Shown here: piece after piece, positions 1 through 11,843 of the stretch
Position numbering within the stretch: position 1 is the first letter of the stretch
Layout: each line of letters starts with the position of its first letter
Origin: Symsagittifera roscoffensis
Lineage: Eukaryota > Xenacoelomorpha > Acoela > Convolutidae
Assembly: GCF_963678635.1 (NCBI RefSeq)
Contig: NC_087064.1
Location: 33,332,369-33,396,368 of the forward strand
Direction of reading: 5' to 3'
DNA: 64,000 bases
Notes under the pieces: model-generated
Told to the model about the DNA's origin: nothing
Seen by the model: the letters and a program-made list of their open reading frames with translations, nothing else
Database searches by the model: none
Program-made: the position numbers and the translations under genes

Positions 1-679
1 TCTATAGCGATCTACACCAATCACAATTCAACGTGGTTTCACGTAAATGGACACCAATTAAGTGGAGCTCGTTGACGGAAAATATTAACCAATCACGTTC
101 GTGCGTTCTTTCGTGCGTTCTTTCAGTGCGGGGGGCGCATGAATTTGACGGACGTGCTAAGCCAATCAGGAAAAAGATGCTCAAAAAGCACCAAAGCGCT
201 AGAGGGCGATCGGTTGTATGATTCCGCGCTCAACCAATCAGACTCAAGATTGAAATTCACGCATCCTAAAGGCCAAAACAAGTCATTCTCAAAATCAGTT
301 TTGCTCAGTTGTTACTCAAATTCAGTTGGCCAATCACACTCCGATTTGACTTCGCCTATCAACGACTCTGCGTTGCTGGATAAAACAGCGGTCTGAGAAA
401 ACTTCCTCGACTTTGTCGAAAACTTCGATGCGGCCCCAAACCTCAACTCACCTAACACCCCGGCTCCTACTATTGTGGAAATGGCTCCGGCCAACCCACC
501 ACGCTCTCGCCCATTGCTCAGATACACCTGACTGCAGACCGTCAGCAATCATGCTCCGACGAATCGTCAGGGGCCTCCCAGAACTCCACTACAGTCAATT
601 GCGAGTTTCATCGAGAAGTGTCGTCGCAAACCGGGCCCGTCAGCAGCGCGAGTCAAACCGGGCCCGTCAGCAGCGCAAG

Positions 680-1003
680 TCACAAGGAGTTTGTGCGATC
701 AAGACGAAACCCTTCATCTCCCAAGATAAAAAAGAGATAGTAGGCCTTCCCAGCTTATTCGATGTTGAGCAGCTGGCAGAACTTACCGACGAAGATGAGT
801 TTCTCGGGCCCATGAAGAGGGCAATCTTGGACAACGACGTTCGGTCCTTCTCGAAACAGGAGGTGTATATTTCGCAGTTTTGGCCAATAGCGTCTGTGGT
901 GGATAACTGTATCCTAATCGACAACAAACTGGCAATACCCTTCAAGCTCCGTTCGGCGATCCTGCCCGTTTCCACCGATCTCACCCGGGGCAGCAAGTTA
1001 TGA
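680..1003 (+). pseudogene. Ty3/gypsy pol fragment, linker before integrase
   Basis: The frame is open from 413 and reads as pol from about 680. The peptide contains IVGLPSLFDVEQLAEL and IDNKLAIPFKLRSAIL, which is the usual region between RNase H and integrase in Ty3/gypsy polyproteins. A frameshift near 970 moves the continuation (an HRSHPGQQ stretch) into another frame, so the ORF ends at a false stop. The repeated RARQQRKS-type motif at its start (about 625-680) is a short local duplication at the junction with gag. Confidence 0.65.
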
Positions 1004-1210
1004 TAGAGGCGGAGGAGTATTTTTAGTGGCCCTACATGAATCGCCAGATCGTTGAAAAATGCCAGGGGTGCATGAAATGTACGAAGTTTGGTAAGAACGT
1101 GAAGCCATGTAAAACCTTTAATTCTTCGCTACCGCTCCCTCCCCTCTTTGCTCCTAACGATGAAGTACAGTTAGATTTTGCTGGACCGTTGCAGGATGGA
1201 AATTAATAAA
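972..1210 (+). pseudogene. Integrase HHCC zinc-binding segment and first catalytic Asp
   Basis: After the frameshift the frame reads HRSHPGQQ, then WPYMNRQIVEKCQGCMKC, giving the two His and two Cys of the retroviral integrase N-terminal zinc domain. Downstream, VQLDFAGPLQDG holds the first Asp of the DDE triad. An in-frame TAG at 1024-1026 replaces what is normally Trp just before WPYM. Two further stops (TAATAA, about 1203-1208) end the frame. The element cannot make an active integrase. Confidence 0.7.
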
Positions 1211-1289
1211 GGTCTTCATCTTAGTCGCAGTTTACCGGTTCTCAAAATTCTAGTCCGCTTCACTTACAAAAAAAACAGGTTCCAAAAAA

Positions 1290-1874
1290 GTGGTCAAGTT
1301 TCTGGAGGCTTATATACGCAACCACGGCATACCAAAATCTATACGCACAGACCACGGATCCGGTTTTAAAAATACGTTGCTTAAGGAATTTTGCGAAAAC
1401 TTGGGAATCGATCAATTATTCTGTCCAGTTGGTGACCACCGTGGCTGTGGGCAGTGGAAAGGACTATCCAGACGAAAAAACGCAAAATTGAAAACAGATG
1501 CATTTAGCCTTCAGTTTAAAGGTCTCTATCATGTCCACACGATCTTGGATGACCTGAGAAAATCCAAGCATGGAATACTTAAGAAATCCCCTTTTGATGT
1601 TCACTTCGGTAGAAAACTGAAAACGGAATTTTCTTTGGCTAGGGATAAAATTCTTGCTAATGCTTCAGATCAAAGTTCTTTTGCGCGGAGTCCTTTGAAG
1701 CCGGAAGACCGACACAGTCAAGATTATAGCCTGGACAGAGTAAAAGTGGTGAAACGTGGTAACCACAGTCCAGGTGTGCCACTCCGCTTCAAGAAAATCG
1801 TCCCGGGCCAGAAGATAGCCGACACCAAGCAATACAAGGCCCATGAAGAACTTGCACTCGCTGCTAATAAATAG
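1290..1874 (+). pseudogene. Ty3/gypsy integrase core and C-terminal region, frameshifted
   Basis: The sequence reads through IRTDHGSGFKNTLL, with the second catalytic Asp in TDHGSGF, and then CPVGDHRGCG. The expected catalytic-Glu motif is out of frame: the annotated frame shows GQWKGLSRRK, while the neighbouring frame over the same bases reads AVERTIQT. Small compensating indels therefore flank the active-site Glu. The frame then recovers and continues with KKSPFDVHFGRK, the GKxxP-like region late in the core, until the stop at 1874. It is a decayed relative of cellular Ty3 elements. Confidence 0.75.
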
Positions 1875-2384
1875 AGCCAGCTTAAACGCAATCTGAACGT
1901 GGAGACGGGACAAAACATGATGCGGGAACTCGGGTCACGCAATAATGAGATTGCTAATGCTCTAAAAACAGGCCTCAACAAAAGTACCCTGAGGTTTTAC
2001 GACCGCGTTGCGGATGCGCCGTTAGAGAGCCTTCAGCTTCACCGGGCCCTTCGAGACCAAGACCTTCCGGTACGAGTACTTTAGAATCTCTGTTGGTACT
2101 TAGACCTGATAGTGTAAAAGTTTATAGAAATTGTCAAGACAGAAAATCTGGAAAACCACTTTATAGACCGGCAAAATTCAAGATCGTTCGAGTCACATTT
2201 AACACGTACATTACGAATGCGGGAAAAGTTTACCGGAAGAATCATATAGCTTTAAAATGCAATTTTATTAAACGTGATTTTTTGGCTAACAGATCAGCAG
2301 CAGCCCCCGTTCGGGGAGTCAGGATTGGACAAATGCCTCCACGAAAAATAGCGCCAAGAGGCCAGACCACTACGCTACGCAAAG

Positions 2385-2907
2385 ATGTCTTATCACGATA
2401 GTGCCAGCTTCTCATCAGCGGTCAACAGCTCCGCCAGTGGTCCTGTTGTCGGACTCGGACACTCAGGAGGCTCTGTCCCAGACTCAGTTGCCCAGGCGGT
2501 CTCCTCGTGCGATGTCCACGCCCCAGCCGGCCTCGAGAACCTCGTCAGTGCCTCTTCAGGGATCGTCGGCGAATCTTGTTCCTCAGACGCCTTCTACCCT
2601 AATGCACTCATCCTTACCCTTGGACTCGCCATTGGGAGGTCTGATTGCCTCGAATACCTCTGTGGCCACCCTACCTGCAGCAGACACCGCAGCCGTACGA
2701 GCCCCTACTCTAAGATCTCGGTACATCGCTCAATTGATTCCAGATAACTCAATGGGGCCATCATCATCTGCAGGCCGAGTGGTGACAAAAATCGCCAAAC
2801 CGGGTCCTACTACTTCAGGATGTCTAAAACAAGCCAATCCGACTCAGCCAACGGTGCAGGATGACGTGGAGTCGCAAACCTCTTCGACCTTGAGTGCCAT
2901 GGTGTAG
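2385..2907 (+). pseudogene. Ser/Pro/Thr-rich retroelement tail
   Basis: This stretch is more GC-rich than its surroundings and open in two overlapping frames. The 2401-2907 frame gives a Ser/Pro/Thr/Gln-rich peptide with an LPRRSPR motif, typical of the disordered tail that follows integrase in many Ty3/gypsy polyproteins. It is separated from the integrase frame by stops near 2084 and 2401. No folded domain can be recognised. It could instead be a separate small ORF of the element. Confidence 0.4.
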
Positions 2908-3099
2908 GTCGAAATAGAAAAGCTCCAGCTCGCTACGGCAGTCCAATTCGCCACTCAGTAAAGGAGGTGGAAGAAGGTGTAGCCACTTCTCCGTCGTCAG
3001 GTCAGGTCGGAGGCAGTTCTCCAGTCACCCCAAAGCGACGCTTCATTAAAAGAAACACCGAGGGCTTTGTTCAGCCAGGTTCTTCGACTGACAAACATT

Positions 3100-4104
3100 C
3101 CCCAAAAGAGATCATATTAAAGAGTAAACAACCCCAGTATCAAAGTTTCTTAAACTTTCGTCAAAATGTCGTTCAGTTCTGTCATTTGAAACTGTTATAC
3201 TTTATGCCTAGTCTGTTTCTCACCCTGGAGTTAGTGTTGTTTATATTAAGTAAAATCGTATCGTATAAGAATTTTTTTGTTGCCCCCGGGTATGTCATGC
3301 CACGCATATAACATATCATGTTTATTCGTTGCATTTTTGCTGCAGTTATTGCAGTGGCGTCAAGGTCGCCCACCAGCCGTGCTAAGTTATATCTCGTGGT
3401 GCTAAAATTTTTGTTCATCTGTCTGACCATCTGTGTTGAGATACAGACCTACTTTTATTTGTTACGTTAGCTCACAAAACTTTTGTCCTTATCTACATTA
3501 AAACCTTTGATCATAAAAGGTCAACTCTGGACCGGATAAGATCCCTTATAAGTACGATATTACTTATATACTACAGTTGTAGTTATTTAATTCAACTCTT
3601 CGATTTTTCCGAGTTTTGTCACTCCCTGAGTTCGGTTAAAGTCAAAGATAGAAAATAAATCTACTTAAAAGAGAATTCTACTTTCACGAAAATTTCTTTG
3701 TCTTTTTTGCCTATTTCTTTTATTTAAAGGTCAACGACCTTGATGTATTTTTCTTCTTCTAAAATTCCAAACTGCCACTTAATCTACTGGGATTGAAGGA
3801 AGCAGCAGATCATGATGTACTCATTTACAAACTAATTCAATCAATCAATTTATGTATAAAATGGTTCAAATAACATCGGATCTTTAGATAAGCCTAAGTA
3901 GTTCACTTTTGTTTACAAATTAGGTTTTTAAAAGTTTTCAACAATTTCGCTTAAATTGACATATTTTCAATCTCCTCTGCTTTTATTCTTCTACTCTTCC
4001 CTCGTTCAGCTGTTTTCTTTCCTCCCTCTCTGAACTTTGTCATGCCTGGGTTTTCATACTGCGGATTCCTGTCTGTCTTTTTAATTGACTCGGGATTCTT
4101 TCCA
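3100..4104. other. AT-rich non-coding stretch
   Basis: No gene is visible. About 3430-3660 has features that would suit an LTR (a TATAAG-like box near 3550, pyrimidine-rich sequence), but no partner copy was seen. The rest is featureless. Confidence 0.4.
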
Positions 4105-4495
4105 GGGACGCTTTTTTACCGTGATTCGACCCCCTGCCGACAAAGGGTCTTCCCATTGTACAATTTTGAGATATCCATTTTGCCTGACGGACCCTAGAAT
4201 TTTTCGAAAAGCGCATTGGGCGCCAATATTTATTAATTTTGAGGGAGAAGCGCGCGCCGAAAAAACGCGGTATTTGGTCAAAGTTTTCCATAAATTGCCT
4301 AAAAACGTCTTTTTGGCGTTTTTCAAAATTTTGCCAGCGGCGCAGAAAGGTAGTCCAATACAGGGTCTTCTTAGTGCTTTAGGAAAGCTCGGAAACTCAA
4401 TTTGATCAAACTAAAAAAAGGTTGACCAAAATGTTCGAAATGTTTTTGAAAATCCGCCTCCTCCACCCCTCCCCCCCCCCCCCCCCCCGAGAAGT
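4105..4495 (+). mobile_element. hAT-like MITE, left end truncated
   Basis: It shares the interior of the complete copy at 53486-53920: GATTCGACCCCCTGCCGAC, GGCGCCAATAT, GAAGCGCGCGCCGAAAAAA, GCGGCGCAGAAA, then AAATCCGCCTCC next to a run of about 19 C. The left terminal inverted repeat is missing. Antisense and sense ORFs here are chance frames in the MITE. Confidence 0.75.
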
Positions 4496-5083
4496 CGATC
4501 GTGTTTGTTGCCAATTGATAGATGGGCGGATGTTCAACAATATATCTTGAAGCCAAAAACTAAATCAGAATTACGTAACTCTATTAGATAATAACAGTAT
4601 TCTGTCACTATGTTGCAAAACAATTGCAATTTTAGGTTTGTGGGAATGGTAATTTTGCTTGTCGGGTGTTAGTCTTTCGAATTGTGGTGTACCACCGATA
4701 AATGGAAATCGAATCTTCGTTCTTCTGTTCGATAAGTCCATTTTTTCCTATTGTAGATATCCCTGAATAAGTTACGTCAAAAAAGTTTCAATTAAAAACT
4801 GCTCTCCATAGGTCCTTTACGTAGCTATCTTTCTTGGCTCTGTTTTTCTTCTCTACGGCAGTCGTATTGTTTTCTATTTCATTTTGTTCGTTTCCGAGGA
4901 AAAAAGTATAATTTATTCGTGAGTAGAAATTCAAACCACATGAAATACGAGCAGTCTTGCTTCTTTTTGTTTTTACTGCAAACGGACCGTTTTTGAGCCT
5001 ATTGTTCTTGTTGCGCAGCAAACCCGGCAATTTTTTCCTGTTAATAAATGAATGAGTTAATGGTTTTGAAACACTCATTTTAG

Positions 5084-5294
5084 GCCCATGACGGATGACC
5101 TCTATGCTGTGGTGATGGCCATGACCTCTAAAACTAGTGACCTTCGAGTGTTGAAGAGAATGGCCTATGACTCAATCTATATTTCTCTCCTAACTGATGA
5201 GGAGAAAGCCTACCTTACCACTCGCTTCGAAAGTCAGTGGGATCACGTGGTCATGGAGCTCTTGCTTGAGGATTATAAAGAAAACAGATGTTAG
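5084..5294 (+). CDS. ADA2/ADGF-type adenosine deaminase, C-terminal exon
   Basis: The exon starts after a TTTTAG acceptor at 5078-5083 and ends at TAG 5292-5294; an AATAAA at 5473-5478 suits a 3' end. The peptide (PMTDDLYAVVMAMTS, then DLRVLKRMAYDSIYISLL, EEKAYL, QWDHVV) matches the helical C-terminus of the secreted adenosine deaminases ADA2/CECR1/ADGF, where a YDFY-like turn is followed by the LKxLAxNSIxYS helix. These enzymes convert adenosine to inosine outside the cell. The catalytic metal-binding residues lie in exons that are not visible here. The rest of the gene is probably upstream of base 1, beyond the retroelement at 397-3100. An isolated exon fragment is the alternative. Confidence 0.7.
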
Positions 5295-5490
5295 AACAAG
5301 AGGTACGGCAAAAAAAACACGAGAGAAAATTTCACGATCAAAAACAATATAAGCAAACATTATTAACTGCAATCTCATGAAGTTTACCTGACTCGTAACC
5401 AAGAACTCGGTTTGTAACTGATGGCTATGCCCTATGACTAAATTCACTCTAATCAGATTTGACTTTGACTTTAATAAATTATTCAATCAG
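5295..5490 (+). other. Probable 3'UTR and poly(A) signal of the adenosine deaminase gene
   Basis: The sequence after the stop is AT-rich and holds an AATAAA hexamer at 5473-5478, about 180 bases downstream of the TAG. Confidence 0.4.
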
Positions 5491-5814
5491 TTTAACAAAA
5501 TTTACTCATGCTAGAATCAACATATGAGTTCATTCAGCTGCAAAAGTGGGAGTAATTGGCCGTTCTGCTGGGTTTGCCGAATTTTGAAAAAAAGGTACTT
5601 AAATTGAAATCAAAAAATTATGTCAAAAATGACGTTTTTAGAAACTTTATGGAAAAATTTGACAAAAAAATGGGTTGTTTCAGCGTGCTCGTCTCTTCGT
5701 AAAACGGCATCCAAGGCGCTTTTAGACACCCCCAAAAAAAATCCGCTACTGGTTTAACTGAGATTGATTTGATTCATTTTAGCTACGCAATCGCTTTTTA
5801 CTAAAATAAACTCT

Positions 5815-6003
5815 CCACGTTGAGACGGATCGAGGATTTTCTCGAGGGGGCTAAATTTTCTCGAGGGCGCTCTTAGAAAAAGTTTACGGTTATTGGCCAA
5901 AAAATGGATATCATAAATTAATGCCAAAGCGGGAACCATTTGGTTGGTACAGGGGTCGAATCCCTGAGAGAAGGCAGAGCGTCCGCCCCCACCGCCCTGT
6001 CTC
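5815..6003 (-). mobile_element. hAT-like MITE fragment
   Basis: It contains GATTTTCTCGAGGGGG, a GGGGTCGAATCCCTGAGAG block and CGTCCGCCCCC, all diagnostic of the CAGGGGCGGAT MITE, in the reverse orientation and with the middle deleted. A poorer relic lies just upstream at about 5670-5755. Confidence 0.65.
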
Positions 6004-7139
6004 CACAACAAATCGCATCAGAAAAAAAATACTGTAGAAAAAACTCAATTATACAAAATACAAATTCCAGAAAGTCCGTACAAAAACCTCATTTATAATA
6101 AGTGTGTAAAAAACTCATCTTTTGGGTGTTGTAATTGAATTTTTTTGTAGAGAAAACCTTTTGTTTAAACATATTTTCTTGGCGGCTAATGCTTGAGTGT
6201 GATACATTCAAGCTTCCTTCCACAAATTTTTGGCGAGTTGTCACATGATGACGCACAACTTTTAAAATATTTTTTAAATGATTATTAGTTTGATGGTTCC
6301 TGTGAAAGTTGTGTTAAGCCACATATTCGAGCTCCGGATGTTATTTTTCGCCCTTTTCTGATTGGTTTTGAATTTAACGCTTTCATTCATTAATGATTTG
6401 AGTCAATTAAAATAAAAGCTCAAACAACTCAGATTTCTGACATTGAGCAAATAAATTTTAAAAATTTACCCAAGGTGGACATAATAAGAAAGACGAGTAG
6501 TCATTTATGGTCAAGTTAAATTCTAACCTTGTCTTTAAAGCTTAGGTAAAGTTTGAAAAACAAAAACCTTTTGCTATTTTAACTCAGCCCATTTTGTTTT
6601 CTAGAAAAAAGTGTACTGATACCAATTCAAAGAATAATCACCAAGCATTTCACGACAATATTCTACCTAATTTCAAGGTTTTGATAGGTGAGTCAAATTT
6701 ATCACAAACGTAAATTTTCATATGCTTATAAGAAAAAAATATTTATTCTACTTGATATTGATATAAATAATAGGCAAACTTTTTCAAGCACTCGACTGAG
6801 TTTCCTTTTAACAACTTTTAACGACAACGTTTCGTTAACCAAAATCTCCGACAATTTTTTTGATTTATTTTTGGATTGCGATGTTATTCAGCGTTTCGAT
6901 TGTTATTTCATTTTAAAATAAAAAAGCACGAATGACGCGCATGAAGTTGTCTACGAAAGGCACGCCTGAAGATAAGGTTTCCAAGAATGGCGCGTTCGAC
7001 AACATGTTCAGTCCCCACACTTCACATTCTCGTTCTTGTTGAGTGACGGCATCTAAAAAACGAGAGATTTAGTAAATACCAAAAGTTAGAAATTTGTGTT
7101 TGATATATATCAAAGTGGTAGATTTGAACTGTTCAATTA
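6004..7139. other. No recognised feature
   Basis: AT-rich sequence without coding signal. The one small ORF (6688-6921) has only AT-driven residue composition and no motif. Confidence 0.5.
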
Positions 7140-7610
7140 TTGTTCCGACTTTCGTAACGAAAGTAACTAAATATTTGTGCTCGGGAGGGTTTTTTTCCTT
7201 ACACAAAATTTGATTTTTAAACTAGCCACTTTTGACGGAAAGATATTTCACTTGTGTTCATTTTTCGTAAAGTTATGGAGGTTTAATGATTGCCAATTTG
7301 GGACAATTAACGCGCGATATATTTCGCGTTATTAACGCGTAAGAGGAGATTTATTCCGCATTGGACATCGTTCCAAATTGGTTGAAGGAAGCTTAATTGC
7401 CATAACTGACGTGTTGCTAAGAGCGAAATTTATCACTTTGTTCTTTATATGGCGTTTGGGGGATGATTTTTACAAAAAGTCTCAAACTTAAAAAACAAAA
7501 AGATCATTTTATTTTTATTGCATTTATTTTTTTCATGCTATTACTGCTCCATAGACTTTAAAAGGCAGTCGGAACAATCAGGGCTTCGCCCTGATACGAG
7601 CAGTCTTGTT
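7140..7610 (+). repeat. TTGTTCCGAC family repeat, near full length
   Basis: It starts TTGTTCCGACTTTCG and ends with the CAGGGCTTCGCCCTG hairpin followed by ATACGAGCAGTCTTGTT. Internally it has the TTAACGCGCGATATA segment. The same ~540-bp unit recurs at 34346, 35289, 51508 and 56020, and in many truncated copies. Confidence 0.8.
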
Positions 7611-9400
7611 TTTATTTAGAGATTATTACTTACTTTAGAATGTTCAGTTGAATTTAATTTGTTTTCAAGTTGTTTTACAAAGTAAAAACTTTTGTTTTTA
7701 GCGTGAAACAAAATCAGAATGAACATAGTTCTATTTGCGGTTGCTTAAAAACATAGCCAATCCTTATATGAAATCAACCAGTCAATATTGAACACTTTTA
7801 AAAATGGTTTTGTTGTTTTTATAATTTATTTCCATCATTATTTGAAAAATGTCTATGAAAAAAACACTTTAAATTCCTCTTGTTAATAAGCAAGAAAAAA
7901 AGAAAAAACTCTATTGATTTTTTGATTCATAAATTGACGTTGTTTTAGGCTTTTTTTTCATAACATTTTGGACGATTACCTTGCTAAAACATATGACGAA
8001 TTTAAGACAGTTTATCCTCATGACAAAATACGGTTTTATACTAGAAGACATCAGATCATCAGGCAAAAAGGTACAGAAATATCGTTGGAAGGTCAGAAAG
8101 TTTAAAAAGCTATAAGAACAAGTGGTTCTTGTGCAAGTAGCACCGTATATTTCAGTGACTTTATACGTTTTCTCAGATTTTTTCTTTGAAAGACATCAAT
8201 ATGATATCTAAAGAAGACAATATCAAAATCAGATTGTAGCCCAAATATTCGCTCCCACCCATTCACTTTGTGGCAACTCGATCAGAATAATAGACATTTT
8301 GTCCTAATTTTTTGGAAAAAAAAGAGAGAAAATCGGCAAAATAGAAAACTAAAGCACCAAAAAATCCTTGAAAAAAATTGAGCTTAACTCTCTTTGAGTT
8401 TGATTAAAGCGTAAATATCAGATTGCAAACAGCCGCGATAATTTTACGAGCAGCAGCAAACTTTTAACAACAGGGGTTTGCCTCGAGTTTTTTTTTCAAA
8501 TTACCCTACTAGGCTGGGAAAAAGATCAGCTGAATGTTTCCATTTAGGACTTTTTCCGCGAAATAGAAGGAATAAAATTGAGGCGAACTAATTTTTGATC
8601 GGGATTGTAGCTCTCATGCAGAAGTTGCTTTTTTAAATGAATGGTTTTTGTGGCTTCTAGCAGATTTTTAAGCTTTTCTGTCAGAAAGATCAATATGTTT
8701 TTGACTAGAGGGTTTCAACTAACAAAATTGTTTGATCTGCGCACATACTTGTTTTTTTTTTAAAATGAATAAATTTTTGGTTTTTGTACTATTTTACTAG
8801 CCATAAATTGGGCTTACCACGGAAATTTTTAATATAGAAATTTATTAAGTCCTGATAAATGTTTTTATTTTTTCTTGTTAAATACTTTTTTGGCATTTGG
8901 ATCATTTTCACTAGCCCAAAGTTAAGCAATACTCGGCAAAATGATGTTCGCTGATGAGTAATTCAGACTGCATCTCTCTCAATAGCTTTACAGTTCGCTT
9001 GAGTGACCTTTTGTACCCAATCCGTATGCTAACGAGCGCATTGTATTAGTATGACTCTAATTTTTTTCAAGCCTAACTCGCAAATAAAACTCATTTTGTG
9101 GCTCATTTACTTTTGCTATAGACACGATCTGTAGAATTGGAAACTTCAAAGCATCTATTCACTGTTTTAATTATTGCTAGTGTTTGCTGATGGCGACGGT
9201 AGCAGAGATGGAAGGAGGTCAGACTCGTAATCTTGTGTTCGGAGGCTCAACGCCGCACTTAGCTCAAGTTTTAATTATATTTGCTAGCATTTTGCTGCGC
9301 ATAATTGACAATTTCTTAGCATATATAGCTGCATCATTGGTGGCTAGTGTTGGCAATCTTTCAAGAGCCCTAGGATGATAGGTGACCATGTGATATTATA
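7611..9400. other. No recognised feature
   Basis: AT-rich, no gene or conserved repeat recognised. A small ORF at 9184-9378 has no supporting signal. Confidence 0.45.
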
Positions 9401-9404
9401 AAGC

Positions 9405-10480
9405 TAGAACAAACAGGCTCTAATCCAACACATAGTAAAACTTAACTAATACGGTTTTTATTGCTAATTGGTATTTGCGTCCATCAGTCACGCTCAGTTC
9501 AAATGAAGACTTTTTGTTAGCAAAAACAGATTAATTCTAATGATCACTCTCTAAATTTAGAAGTCACAGGCTCTAATCCAGCTCATAGTAAAATTGTACT
9601 AATTTCTCCTTTTTTTCAATTTATTTTTGTTTCCTTCCTAGTGTTCGAAAGCACAGCTTCGCCTCTGTGTCTTCGCCTTTCCGCTATGATTCCTTGAGTT
9701 TCTTAATTTCTTTCACCAGAATTTTTATTTCATCATTCTTCACAAGTAATTATTGAAAATTTTCATCAACCGCTCTGGTTGCTTTTTTGCCCTGCCGTTT
9801 GTATCAATGCAATCAACTGTTTTAAATAAAATCAAAATCTAATGCAAAAATTATTGTTTTAGTTGTTTTGATACATACGGTTGCTAATGAGTACTTGTGT
9901 CCATCAGTCACGCACAACTCGAATGATGATATTTTGTCAGCAGAAAAAAAGATTAATTCTAAACATCAAAATCTAAATCTAGAATTCACCGGTTCTAATC
10001 GGATATTTAATCAAATCTTACTAAGTCGAGGCTGATTTCTTTTTTTATCTTTTTGAAACCTATTCTGGTTTTCTTCGTAGCATTTGCAAATCAAAGCTTT
10101 GCCTCTGTGATTTCGCCTCTCTGCTATGATTCAGTGATTTTCTTACTTTCTTTCACCAGAAACTTTAATTAATCATTCTTAATAAGCAGTTCTTGAGAAA
10201 TTTTTACAGCTTTCGTTATTTTTCTCACCCTGCTAATTCTGTCAACCCAATCAATTTTTTCAATTAAAATTGACTTATGAGGAAAGAAAACAATTTTCCA
10301 TTTGTCTTGTCGCATTCGTTTTTTTTGTGATTTAGTACTTGTATACATCAGTCACGCACAATTCAAATGGTGAATTTTTGTGAGCGAAAAAAAACAGATA
10401 AGTTATAAAAATCACTTCCTAAATCTAGAAGTTACAGGTTCTAATCCAAAGCATAGTAAAATTTTACTAATTTAACTAAC
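9405..10480 (+). repeat. Degenerate tandem array, ~430-bp unit, with tRNA B-box-like motifs
   Basis: Three diverged copies of a unit can be aligned by CATCAGTCACGC (9483, 9904, 10346), GCCTCTGTG...TCTCTGCTATGATTC and TTTCTTTCACCAGAA. Each includes a GGYTCTAATCC motif (about 9413, 9569, 9999, 10436) followed by ATAGTAAAA. The motif resembles the TPsiC arm/B box of tRNA genes, so the unit may derive from a tRNA-type SINE; no convincing A box was found. Confidence 0.55.
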
Positions 10481-11034
10481 ACATAGTAAAAAACGCCCAT
10501 TATTAAATGTCGATGGAGAAATGCAAAGCGTTGAAGTTTTTTGATTGTTAAAAACAATTTATGATTGACACTTTTGTAACAACTTTGACTCAGTTTGAGA
10601 AAAAATGGATCATTGAGAAAATTTTAATTCCGCGGGAAAATCCGCAATTTAAAAAGCGTTGCCGAAATTTTAAATCAATGCGGTTTTTCACAAAGGAAAC
10701 CGCAAAAACAAATCAACTATCACAACGTATATAAAAGTGACTCAAGTAAACTTTTTTGACCGGAAAAAACTCCGACAGCTAAAGTTTTCTATCAATTAAA
10801 AGATTGCGAACCTCTCAGACAAAAAAACATATTGAAGGTAAAAGGTAACAAATATGCAAAAAACGTCAATTCGCGTAGGCAAGAGTTGACTCAGAAGGCT
10901 TTGGGGACATGGATATACTCCACCTCAATTGTTTTTACTTTCAAAAAAGCTAAGTTTTGGGTCAGAAACAGCGGTGGCATTTAACTTTTGTTTTCAGCAC
11001 AGTGAAATTTAATTTTTTTAGGGACGGTTTAATG
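10481..11034. other. No recognised feature
   Basis: AT-rich sequence, no gene or confidently assigned repeat. Confidence 0.4.
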
Positions 11035-11520
11035 CATAGTTGGGTCGATGAAAATCATCATAATGAAACATAGCCAAAAGACTTTTGAGAAAAGATTCAA
11101 TGAACGCAAGTAAACAGAAAAAAACTGGCTTGCTTTTCGACAAATCTCAATTTCCGAAAATCACAGAAAAAAGTAGATGCTCTTAAAGCTCTTCGAAGCT
11201 CTAGAAAAAATATGATCGGTTTTTTTGACAAAATAAACGAATTTTACAAAACTGGATCGATAAGGAAACTTTTTATTTCGCTTTAGCTAAAACCACACTT
11301 TCTTAATTCGAAGTCGATCAAGTTTTTCATGACTTTTACACTTTTGCTGTTCGATAGTGGAGTTTGCCTTTCTTCTAACAAAAGAAACGAACAGAACTTA
11401 AAAAAAAGTCAAACTGCAAAAAAGCTAATTTGAGCTTGAACAAATTATTAAACTTTTCCTAAAATAAAACAAAAAAAAATCATGGCGATCTATATAAAAG
11501 TCTGACTTACGTTCATCTAT
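11035..11520 (+). repeat. ACATAGCCAACAGACAG family copy
   Basis: It carries the first block (CATAGCCAAAAGAC, AACGCAAGTAAACAGAAA) and the second block (GAAGTCGATCAAG, GCTGTTCGATAGTGGAGTTT, then CGATCTATATAAAAGTCTGA and ACGTTCATC). The same two blocks recur at about 17970, 30650, 32655, 33240 and 44955. Confidence 0.65.
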
Positions 11521-11843
11521 TCTTAAAAATGTCTAGTTTAAGGTAGTAATTAATATGGTTAGCTAGACTTAGATGGGAGTTTTGAAAATCTTCCTCTCGT
11601 TTGAGCAAAAATTGGCAGGGGTTTTCCAAAAATTCCTGAATGTAAATTGCCCGAAATGTAAAAAAGAGTTTAGATATTGTATTAAATTTGAAAAAAAAAA
11701 TCAAAAGAGCTTATATCGACAGAACGTTCACATAGCGAAACTGAAGCTTTAGCAGCACTAAAACATTAACAAAACTAAAACTCGAAAGAGTACATAAGTT
11801 TGAACAGACACTCAAAACATCAGTGAAACGTTGAAAATTAGGT

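Larger units (their letters stand above)
397..3100 (+). mobile_element. Degenerate Ty3/gypsy retrotransposon
   Basis: This is a decayed LTR-retrotransposon body read on the plus strand. A short gag-like start (397-531) runs into a stop. It is followed directly by the end of pol: a linker, an HHCC zinc-binding segment, an integrase core and a long Ser/Pro/Thr-rich tail to about 2907. Protease, reverse transcriptase and RNase H are absent, so an internal deletion joined gag to late pol. Stops and frameshifts break every part. I could not find matching LTRs at the two sides; the AT-rich stretch at about 3100-3660 may hold LTR remnants, but this is unproven. The assignment to Ty3/gypsy rests on the integrase. 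The element probably lies in an intron of the adenosine deaminase gene whose last exon is at 5084. Confidence 0.75.

Noticed and set aside
9184-9378. 64-codon ORF
   Set aside because: No motif, no splice context and it borders the tandem repeat array.
9405-10480. CRISPR-like array
   Set aside because: Repeat units are ~430 bp and diverged, and the genome is eukaryotic.
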